Assembly (NCBI GenBank): GCA_002315315.1
Contig: DCGT01000043.1
Coordinates: 1,878 to 10,441, forward strand
Reading direction: 5' to 3'
Length of the DNA: 8,564 bases
Source: Faecalibacterium sp. UBA1771
Lineage (GTDB): Bacteria; Bacillota; Clostridia; Oscillospirales; Ruminococcaceae
Made by a program: the position numbers and the translations under genes. The notes beneath the pieces are model-generated. The model was given only the letters and a program-made list of their open reading frames with translations. It searched no databases and was not told the DNA's origin. Each line of letters opens with the position of its first letter. Positions within the stretch are counted from its first letter, which is position 1. Positions 1 through 5,640 of the stretch are shown piece after piece.

Positions 1-689
1 GAATTACAGCCGGTTGATACCTCGCAAATAGTTCCTGCCGCGTACAGGATTATGTTGCCGAGCGAGCCACTTATTACCGAAAGAAGATGTGAAAGCAGGG
101 TGATAACACAGGAAAACAGCGACACATAACCGCAGAGAATAAGCGTTGACATGACCGCCGCCGACATTGAGCTGACCACGCTTGCATTTTTAACCTTTGT
201 TATTGCTTTGATTTCACCACCGTCCTTTGTGTCGAAAAGCAGAATGCAGATAATGGATGACAGCGACAGAGAAGCAAACAGAATCAGTCCGGCAGGCTTG
301 CTTTTCAGAAGTCCCGTACCGATGGCTCCTATCAGAAATGCAGGTCCTGCGTTGATACAGCCGCAAAGCAGTCCGCCGGCGCGTTCTCTTGAGATTGCAC
401 CCGCGTTAACCGATTCCACAAGTGCTTTTGCACCCATAGTAAATCCTCCTGCAAGTGAAAACAAAATTATCGGCAGAACTGTTGGTTTTCTGTTTCTTTC
501 GTAAAGAAACAACGACATTATCAGGTCACAGACAAACATAAACGGAAACAGCGACGGAATTACGGTTTCATAGCACAAAATCAGACCGTTTCTCAAACCC
601 TCGACGGCGATATCCGGCAGAAAGCACAGTGCGACGGCAAACACGGCTGCGGCGACAGTACCGACCGCGTTCCTTTTCTTCTTGCTCAT
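1..689 (-). CDS. YlbJ-like sporulation membrane protein (nucleoside-recognition/Gate-type), C-terminus off window
   Basis: Reading the minus strand from ATG at 689-687 gives 229 uninterrupted codons to the left edge, so the C-terminus is missing. An AGGAG ribosome site lies 7 nt upstream of the ATG, which supports this start. The protein is very hydrophobic, with likely membrane segments near residues 10-30, 44-63, 70-86, 110-128, 132-152 and 180-206. Family resemblance to B. subtilis YlbJ is seen in VIPSLFPF (43-50), GGFTMGAKAL (81-90, matching the SGYPxGAK motif), the CINAGPAFLIGAIGTGLL stretch (111-128) and the GTICEVSTG segment near the edge. YlbJ is a mother-cell sporulation membrane protein of about 400 residues, so just over half is visible. 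It sits divergent to yqfC-yqfD, also sporulation genes. Oddities are GFT in place of the usual GYP and a compact loop after the second segment. It could instead be a related Gate-domain transporter-like paralogue; the exact role is inferred from family only. Confidence 0.8.
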   Translation of the reverse strand, partial: MSKKKRNAVGTVAAAVFAVALCFLPDIAVEGLRNGLILCYETVIPSLFPFMFVCDLIMSLFLYERNRKPTVLPIILFSLAGGFTMGAKALVESVNAGAISRERAGGLLCGCINAGPAFLIGAIGTGLLKSKPAGLILFASLSLSSIICILLFDTKDGGEIKAITKVKNASVVSSMSAAVMSTLILCGYVSLFSCVITLLSHLLSVISGSLGNIILYAAGTICEVSTGCN

Positions 690-725
690 TTTTATTCTCC
701 TGTTTTAAATTTGTATCTTCAATAC

Positions 726-735
726 ATATATATGA
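726..735. promoter_or_regulatory. Possible divergent promoter element (CATATATATG palindrome)
   Basis: The 64-bp gap between the divergent YlbJ-like gene and yqfC contains the perfect palindrome CATATATATG. On the minus strand CATATATA resembles a sigma-E type -10 (CATACAMT), with GAATAAAA about 15 bp upstream as a rough -35 and a leader of about 30 nt before the ATG at 689. On the plus strand I find no convincing matching -35. Sigma-E control is expected for YlbJ and YqfC/D homologues in Bacillus, but the match here is loose and the assignment is a guess. Confidence 0.22.
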
Positions 736-738
736 TTT

Positions 739-756
739 GGGGGATGATGTTTTATT
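739..756 (+). promoter_or_regulatory. Ribosome site and apparent ATT start codon of yqfC
   Basis: GGGGGATGAT (739-748) can pair partly with the 16S 3' end and lies about 10 nt (5-6 nt from its right part) before ATT at 754-756. The yqfC reading frame is open from the TGA at 745-747 and contains no ATG, GTG, TTG or CTG until 868, which is deep inside the conserved domain. ATT at 754 is therefore the best start candidate; ATC at 784 (AGAGG at 769-773 upstream) is the alternative. Confidence 0.5.
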
Positions 757-1059
757 CGCAAAAAGAAAAGAGGATATAAATTCATCGGAAGACTTGCGGA
801 AGGTCTTGATATACCGCTTGACGCCGTTGCACCGATACCTACGATTCATCTTGTCGGAAAAGAATATATGCAGATAAGCGGATGCCGTGGGATTTCGGCG
901 TGTACCGACAGTACGCTGATACTCGATATGGGCGACTTTAATCTCATCCTAACCGGCAGAAACATTCTGCTCGAGGGATTCACCGAAAGCAATGTTGCGG
1001 TGAAAGCAGATTTTGAGACGATTACTTTGGAAAGAAGGTCGAGTGGAAATGAAGGGTGA
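754..1059 (+). CDS. yqfC: Sporulation protein YqfC (YabP/YqfC family)
   Basis: A small soluble protein of about 101 residues from the ATT at 754, close to the roughly 93 residues of B. subtilis YqfC. After a basic start (RKKKRGYKF) come the hallmark segments GRLAEGLDIPLDAVAPIP and TIHLVGKEYMQISGCRGI, then alternating beta-strand sequence (LILDMGDFNLILTGRNILLEGF) typical of YabP/YqfC proteins. The conserved N-terminal half lies upstream of the first ATG in frame (868), so a start at 868 would remove about 38 family residues. It overlaps the start of yqfD by 11 bp, indicating translational coupling; the two genes are paired in spore-formers and are associated with the mother-cell sigma-E programme. 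The molecular function is unknown in the family. The oddity is the start codon: either a true ATT initiation or an indel, since removing one T from the TTTT at 750-753 would join ATG 747 to this frame. Confidence 0.82.
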   Translation: MRKKKRGYKFIGRLAEGLDIPLDAVAPIPTIHLVGKEYMQISGCRGISACTDSTLILDMGDFNLILTGRNILLEGFTESNVAVKADFETITLERRSSGNEG

Positions 1060-2230
1060 CGGATTACTGCGTTTTGTTATAGGTTATGTCGACGTCACGG
1101 CAAAAGGCGGGTGGACGGAACGATTATCCGATGAAATGTTCAAACGCGGTCTTGAGCCGTTTAATCTGATGGTCAGAAACGACACTCTGTTCTTTTCAAT
1201 CAGAGCTGACCGCTATGCCATACTTCGTCCAATTGCCCGCCGCTGTCAATGTCGTGTGAGAATTGCCGAAAAGCACAGCTTACTTTTGCTGCTCAAGAGA
1301 AACCGTGATTTTCACTGTATTGCGAGCGGGGCTGCTGTTTTTGCACTTACTTTATTTTTGCTCGGCAAAACGGTATTTGAAATTGAGGTCAAGGGTTTGC
1401 ATTCGATTCCCGAGCGTGAATTTATTGCCGAGCTTGCCGACTGTGGTCTGCGCTGCTTTATACTTCGGGATGATGTAGATACAGACGCCGTTTCTCTTGA
1501 AATGCTTCTTAAACGCAGTGAGCTTTCGCGAGTGAGCATTAATCTCGGATACGGCAGGGCGGTTGTCGAGGTGCTTGAAAAGACCCCCGTGCCGGAAATC
1601 GACGCCGGACGGGGAGAAAACGTTTACGCAGATTGTGACGGAAAAATCACATCCGTTTCTGCTTACGGAGGTGTTCCGGCGGTTAAGGTCGGGGATACGG
1701 TTCATAAGGGCGATTTGCTGCTGACTGTCACCGAAACAAGAATGTCGAAATCATGGACTAAATCGGTATGGGCGGAGGTAAGAGCTGTGACTGATGTAAC
1801 TGCCGAATTCGTTCAGCCGAAAACAGTTGAGACAAAGATAAAAACCGGAAAATGTATTGTGAAAAAAAGTCTGATTACAGCAAACGGTGTCCGCGTATCC
1901 GCTGACCCGCGAAAAATTCCCGAAGGCTGTGACAGTCTGACATATATCAAAGAACTGTATCTGTTCGGTGTGCGTCTTCCCTTCAAAATGCAGATAACCG
2001 AATATACCGAACATATCTCCGAGATACGCAGTATCAACACCGCTCAGGCAAAGAAGCTATTAGACGAAGCGGAGCAGGACTTCATCGCATCTCTCGATAA
2101 AGGCTCGATAGTGCTCGGAAGAAAATCACAGAGCGGCATAACCGATGACGGATATACAAGAACGGTTTTTTACCGAGTCGAGCGAGACATCTGTCATTAT
2201 CCCGATAACGATAATTCAACGGCCGAATGA
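1049..2230 (+). CDS. yqfD: Sporulation membrane protein YqfD
   Basis: The product is 393 residues, matching the roughly 400-residue YqfD family. The start is placed at ATG 1049 because AGAAGG (1033-1038) lies 10 nt upstream and the protein then begins MKGDGLLRFVIGYVDVTAKG, the family's usual N-terminus; an in-frame ATG at 1013 and GTG at 1043 are less likely. The N-terminal cytoplasmic part (1-85) ends in a basic stretch, followed by one membrane segment near residues 88-107. A POTRA-like extracytoplasmic region follows (IEVKGLHSIPEREFI, 111-126), with a beta-rich part containing VKVGDTVHKGDLLL (212-225) that resembles a lipoyl/barrel-sandwich turn. The C-terminus is charged. B. subtilis yqfD is a sporulation gene co-transcribed with yqfC; overlap with yqfC supports the same operon here. 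The biochemical role is not established. Confidence 0.92.
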   Translation: MKGDGLLRFVIGYVDVTAKGGWTERLSDEMFKRGLEPFNLMVRNDTLFFSIRADRYAILRPIARRCQCRVRIAEKHSLLLLLKRNRDFHCIASGAAVFALTLFLLGKTVFEIEVKGLHSIPEREFIAELADCGLRCFILRDDVDTDAVSLEMLLKRSELSRVSINLGYGRAVVEVLEKTPVPEIDAGRGENVYADCDGKITSVSAYGGVPAVKVGDTVHKGDLLLTVTETRMSKSWTKSVWAEVRAVTDVTAEFVQPKTVETKIKTGKCIVKKSLITANGVRVSADPRKIPEGCDSLTYIKELYLFGVRLPFKMQITEYTEHISEIRSINTAQAKKLLDEAEQDFIASLDKGSIVLGRKSQSGITDDGYTRTVFYRVERDICHYPDNDNSTAE

Positions 2231-2255
2231 CGGTGTTTTTACCATTTTTCATTCG
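2224..2255 (+). other. Imperfect hairpin over the yqfD stop codon, possible weak terminator
   Basis: CGAATGA (2224-2230) pairs exactly with TCATTCG (2249-2255), and inside it GGT (2232-2234) can pair with ACC (2241-2243) with unequal bulges. The hairpin includes the yqfD stop and is not directly followed by a T-run; the nearest T-rich stretches are about 10-30 nt downstream. It may attenuate read-through from yqfCD into phoH, but the structure is weak and may be chance. Confidence 0.25.
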
Positions 2256-2366
2256 ACAGCAGAGTGAGTTTTGTCTATTTTTTCAGGCGGAATAAACTTT
2301 AAAAAATGAAATTAGTTAAAAAATCACCATTCTTTGTTATTATTCACTATATATTTTGAAAAAATG

Positions 2367-2375
2367 TGTTATAAT
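2367..2375 (+). promoter_or_regulatory. Extended -10 promoter for the phoH-ybeY-era run
   Basis: TGTTATAAT is an exact extended -10 (TGnTATAAT) in an AT-rich stretch 40 bp before the phoH ATG. No good -35 lies 17 bp upstream (CTATAT at 2347-2352), which is tolerated by extended -10 promoters. Transcription would begin near 2382, giving a leader of about 34 nt that contains the AAAGGG ribosome site (2402-2407). It is placed to drive the housekeeping genes independently of yqfCD. Confidence 0.65.
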
Positions 2376-2415
2376 AGAACAAAATATTTTTCGCTGAGTC
2401 GAAAGGGAATCGTTA

Positions 2416-3387
2416 ATGGCTCAAATCGAACTTGAATTCGGGTCACCCGAAACAGCGGCCGTGCTGTTCGGTAATCTCGATGAAAATATAGATTTTCTCG
2501 AAAAGGAGTTTCTCGTGCGAATTGTCGGCAGAGGAACATCTGTAGAGATAATAGGAGACGACGGCAATGCCGCGGCTGTTCAAAAGACCTTTGAAGCTAT
2601 GAAAAAGATGCTCGAGGTCAATGGTTCAATTGACGAGAACACGGTGCGTTACTGCGCCAATCTTGTTAAGAACGATGAGGACGGCGGCTTGTCCAAGCTG
2701 ACGGGTGCCTGTATTTTAGTGACGTCTCACGGTAAGCCTGTTAAGCCAAAAACGCTCGGTCAGAGCAGATATGTAGACGCAATAAACGGTAATTTTATTA
2801 CATTCGGAGTCGGTCCTGCCGGTACAGGCAAAACTTATCTTGCGGTTACAATGGCGGTCAAGGCTCTCAAGGAGCACAATGTTCAGCGCATAATACTGAC
2901 ACGTCCAGCTGTCGAGGCGGGAGAAAAGCTCGGTTTTTTGCCGGGCGATTTGCAGAACAAGGTTGACCCTTATCTGCGCCCGCTTTACGATGCGCTGTTT
3001 GATACAATGGGAGCGGAGACATTCCAGAAGCAGCTCGAAAAGGGAATTATAGAGGTTGCCCCTCTTGCATATATGAGAGGCAGAACGCTCGATAATGCGT
3101 TTGTGATACTCGACGAGGCGCAGAATACCACTCCCGAACAGATGAAGATGTTTCTTACGCGCCTCGGTACAGGCTCCAAAATGGTTGTAAACGGGGATAT
3201 TACTCAAATTGATCTTGCCGACGGTAAGCGATCGGGTCTTGTTGATGCAACGAGAATTTTGAAAAATATTGACGGAATCGAGATGGTAAGATTTACCGAA
3301 AAAGATGTCGTTCGCTTCCGTCTTGTCAGTGAGATAGTCAAGGCTTATGCCAAGGACGCACAGCCTAAAACAGGAGGTAAGAAATAA
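2416..3387 (+). CDS. phoH: PhoH-like NTPase (YbeZ)
   Basis: A 323-residue P-loop NTPase of the PhoH/YbeZ family, about the usual length (B. subtilis PhoH is near 319). The N-terminal part (about 1-80) has the KH-like fold signature of the family (FLVRIVGRGTSVEIIGDD, 32-49). The ATPase core has Walker A GPAGTGKT (133-140), the conserved TRPAVEAGEKLGFLPGD stretch (162-178), Walker B FVILDEAQN (229-237) and a sensor-like GDITQIDL (260-267). AAAGGG lies 8 nt before the ATG. In bacteria YbeZ associates with YbeY in rRNA metabolism and is genetically linked to it; here the ybeY start codon immediately follows the phoH stop. The direct substrate (RNA unwinding is proposed for the family) is not fixed. 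PgpH, which follows phoH in B. subtilis, is absent here. Confidence 0.95.
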   Translation: MAQIELEFGSPETAAVLFGNLDENIDFLEKEFLVRIVGRGTSVEIIGDDGNAAAVQKTFEAMKKMLEVNGSIDENTVRYCANLVKNDEDGGLSKLTGACILVTSHGKPVKPKTLGQSRYVDAINGNFITFGVGPAGTGKTYLAVTMAVKALKEHNVQRIILTRPAVEAGEKLGFLPGDLQNKVDPYLRPLYDALFDTMGAETFQKQLEKGIIEVAPLAYMRGRTLDNAFVILDEAQNTTPEQMKMFLTRLGTGSKMVVNGDITQIDLADGKRSGLVDATRILKNIDGIEMVRFTEKDVVRFRLVSEIVKAYAKDAQPKTGGKK

Positions 3388-3900
3388 ATGGCTAATAAGG
3401 TTTATATTACCAACAATCAGAATGCAGTCAAGATTCCTTCGGGGACAAGGCTGCTTGTTCGCCGCTGCTGCAATGCGGTGCTTGAAAACGAGGGATTTAA
3501 GTACCCCGCCGAAATCAGTGTTACATTTGTCGATAATGAAGAAATAAAGCGTATGAACACTCAGTTTCGTGATAAGCCGACCGCTACCGATGTTTTGTCG
3601 TTTCCGCTTTTCGAGGACGGCAATTTCGACGAGGTTCCGCCCGATGGACAGCCTCTTGCCATAGGAGATATTGTCATTTCCATCGAAAAGGCTGTCGAGC
3701 AGGCAAACGAATACAATCATTCTCTGCAACGCGAGATAGCGTTTCTGACCGTTCATTCCATGCTTCATCTTCTCGGTTATCACCACGAGGAGGGCGGTCT
3801 GCGCGAGGTACATGTTCGCGAACGGGAGGAAACGATACTTCGCAAGCTCGGTCTGCCCAGAGGCTATAACTATGTCAAAGACGATGGTAATGCACAATAA
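3388..3900 (+). CDS. ybeY: Endoribonuclease / rRNA maturation factor YbeY
   Basis: A 170-residue protein of the YbeY (UPF0054) family, a metal-dependent single-strand endoribonuclease needed for 16S rRNA 3'-end maturation and 70S quality control. The family core is intact: FRDKPTATDVLSFP (60-73) with the conserved Arg61, LAIGDIVIS (90-98), and the HxxxHxxxxxH metal motif with His123, His127 and His133 within HSMLHLLGYHHE. The usual GYDH is GYHH here, so the Asp preceding the last His is His132. The ATG abuts the phoH stop and is served by AGGAGG (3372-3377), a strong ribosome site. The TAA stop overlaps the era ATG by one base. Adjacency to PhoH/YbeZ and Era fits the known functional link among these three in 30S maturation. 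Confidence 0.95.
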   Translation: MANKVYITNNQNAVKIPSGTRLLVRRCCNAVLENEGFKYPAEISVTFVDNEEIKRMNTQFRDKPTATDVLSFPLFEDGNFDEVPPDGQPLAIGDIVISIEKAVEQANEYNHSLQREIAFLTVHSMLHLLGYHHEEGGLREVHVREREETILRKLGLPRGYNYVKDDGNAQ

Positions 3901-4784
3901 TGGAAAATCAAGCTAAAACGGTGTTCGTCACCGTCAGCGGAGTGCCCAATGTCGGTAAATCGACATTGGTCAACCGTCTTGTCGGTTCACGAATTGCCAT
4001 TACATCATATAAGCCGCAGACAACACGCGGTCGTATGCTCGGTGTATATACCGTCGATAATATTCAGTATGTTTTTTTCGACACACCGGGTTTTCATCTT
4101 CCGCAGAACAGACTCGATGAGCATATGGTCAAAACAGTGCGAGAGTCAATGGCGGATATCGACGCGATTTTGTATGTCGTTTTCCCTAAAAAAGGTCTCG
4201 ACGCAGTTGAACAGCAGCTGTTTGACGAGATAAAAGCCTCGGGAACGCCGATAATTCCGGTGCTCAACAAATGCGACACTATCACGGTCAAGCGGCGCGA
4301 TGAGCTGTCGGATTCGCTCGAGCAGACGCTCGGTATTCGCCCCGTGCCTGTCAGTGCTCTTACGGGAGAAGGATCCGATGTGCTCTTGGAAAAGATAGCC
4401 GAATACGCTCAGCCGAGTCCGTTCCTTTATGATGAGGACGCGATAACCGATACCACACTGCGCGAGATAGCCGCGGAAATCATCCGCGAGAAGCTGCTCG
4501 TTCATCTGTCGGACGAGCTTCCTCACGGCTGTGCCGTGCAGATAGAGCGTTTTGACGAGAGCAATCCGAACCGATATAAAATCGAGGCACTTATCGTCTG
4601 CGAGAAACAGTCACATAAGGGTATGATTATCGGCAAAGACGGTGCAATGCTCAAAAAGATTACTAACGACGCCCGCCACGATATAGAGGAAGCGGTTGAA
4701 ACTCACGTTAATCTGAAATGCTGGGTAAAGGTTACCGAGAACTGGCGCAACAAGGAGAGCTTTATTAAGGATTTGGGACTTTAA
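3900..4784 (+). CDS. era: GTPase Era
   Basis: The 294-residue Era GTPase binds the 3' end of 16S rRNA through its KH domain and acts in 30S assembly, peripherally membrane-associated. G-motifs are G1 GVPNVGKS (14-21), the effector region PQTTR (39-43), G3 DTPG (61-64), G4 NKCD (123-126) and G5 SAL (152-154). The linker IREKLLVHLSDELPHG (195-210) is the canonical Era hinge, followed by the KH motif GMIIGKDGAMLKKI (241-254). G1 has Val where Era usually has Arg or Phe after the first Gly, a mild variant. The ATG overlaps the ybeY stop as TAATG, and no strong ribosome site precedes it, so translation is probably coupled to ybeY. The dgkA and cdd genes found upstream of era in B. subtilis are absent. 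Confidence 0.97.
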   Translation: MENQAKTVFVTVSGVPNVGKSTLVNRLVGSRIAITSYKPQTTRGRMLGVYTVDNIQYVFFDTPGFHLPQNRLDEHMVKTVRESMADIDAILYVVFPKKGLDAVEQQLFDEIKASGTPIIPVLNKCDTITVKRRDELSDSLEQTLGIRPVPVSALTGEGSDVLLEKIAEYAQPSPFLYDEDAITDTTLREIAAEIIREKLLVHLSDELPHGCAVQIERFDESNPNRYKIEALIVCEKQSHKGMIIGKDGAMLKKITNDARHDIEEAVETHVNLKCWVKVTENWRNKESFIKDLGL

Positions 4785-4887
4785 TTCATTTAGTAGTACC
4801 CGAATTCAAAACAACGAAGGTTTCACCTCACAGTGCGCCGCGTATACATATAAGTATTTGTTTGAACGGCAATATGGTTTTTGCTTT

Positions 4888-5625
4888 ATGAAAATTTCCA
4901 CCGACGGTATCGTAATATGGGAAACCAAAACGAATGAAGCCGACCGGGTGATTACATTGCTCACCCCGGGCGGCGTTATTTCGGCTTATGCAAAAAGCTC
5001 GCTCAGACCATCGTCAAAGCTGACTACTCCAACCTCTATGCTCACATATTCCGACTTTGAGCTTTTTTCGGGGAAAAATATGTATACCGTCGACGATGCC
5101 ATGACCAAACAACGGTTTATGAGACTTTTCAGCGATATGGTCGGAAACGCATACGCGACCTATTTCTGTGAGCTGACTAAGTTGTTGGCACCTGTTGACG
5201 ATGATTCAAAGGAATATCTGTCACTTTTGCTCAACTCACTTTATCTTCTCAATGAGCAGAAAAAAGACAGAAATTTGATAAAAAATGTATTTGAACTTAG
5301 AATAATGTCCTATGCGGGATATATGCCTGACCTCGTTGCCTGCTTGGAATGCGGATGCTACGAGTCAGATGTTTTGTATTTTGATGTTCTTTCGGGAGGG
5401 TGGATCTGCAAAAGCTGTGCCGCAAAGCACGGCAGACAGCCTAATTGCTCAGCCTCGGTTCTTGCCGCAATGCGTCACATAATTTATTCACAGCCAAATA
5501 AGGCGTTCTCTATTGCTCTCGGAGCTTCAACTGCGGAAAATTTAAAGCAGATTTGTGAAAGCTATGTTGTTTCACATATAGAACGACCGCTTAAAACACT
5601 GGATTTTTTAAGTGTGATAAAATAA
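4888..5625 (+). CDS. recO: DNA repair protein RecO
   Basis: The product is 245 residues, normal for RecO, which binds ssDNA/SSB and helps load RecA in the RecFOR pathway. The start at ATG 4888 gives MKISTDGIVIWETKTNEADR, matching the family's N-terminal OB-fold opening; an upstream in-frame TTG at 4858 would only add ten atypical residues. The OB-fold is residues 1-80 (with VITLLTPGGVISAYAKSSLR), then a helical region, and a zinc-finger-like part with C152-x2-C155 and C174-x2-C177, plus an extra C157. No clear ribosome site is visible before the ATG. A 103-bp gap separates it from era; I see no clear promoter or terminator in that gap, though TTCACC and nearby TATACA-like bases are present with poor spacing. 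mutS2 follows 15 bp downstream. Confidence 0.92.
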   Translation: MKISTDGIVIWETKTNEADRVITLLTPGGVISAYAKSSLRPSSKLTTPTSMLTYSDFELFSGKNMYTVDDAMTKQRFMRLFSDMVGNAYATYFCELTKLLAPVDDDSKEYLSLLLNSLYLLNEQKKDRNLIKNVFELRIMSYAGYMPDLVACLECGCYESDVLYFDVLSGGWICKSCAAKHGRQPNCSASVLAAMRHIIYSQPNKAFSIALGASTAENLKQICESYVVSHIERPLKTLDFLSVIK

Positions 5626-5640
5626 AAATCGGTAAATAAT

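Noticed and set aside
151..504. Plus-strand open frame of 117 codons opposite the YlbJ-like gene
   Set aside because: The minus-strand frame through the same bases gives a coherent membrane protein with family motifs and a good ribosome site; the plus-strand frame has no recognisable features.
629..877. Plus-strand 82-codon frame overlapping the start of yqfC
   Set aside because: Arg/Ser-rich and low-complexity at its start, antisense to the YlbJ-like gene start and out of frame with the conserved YqfC sequence.
2356..2361. TTGAAA as the -35 of the phoH promoter
   Set aside because: Only 8 bp separate it from TATAAT at 2370, far short of the usual 16-18 bp; the extended -10 explanation is better.
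2716..3897. Long 393-codon minus-strand open frame under phoH and ybeY
   Set aside because: It lies antisense to two clear conserved genes, has no family motifs or upstream ribosome context, and is best explained as a codon-bias shadow of the plus-strand genes.
4818..4830. Short inverted repeat AGGT-TTC-ACCT between era and recO as a terminator
   Set aside because: Only a 4-bp stem with a 3-nt loop and no T-run following it.
4858..4887. TTG at 4858 as the recO start
   Set aside because: It adds ten residues that do not match the RecO N-terminus and lacks a ribosome site; ATG 4888 begins the canonical sequence.
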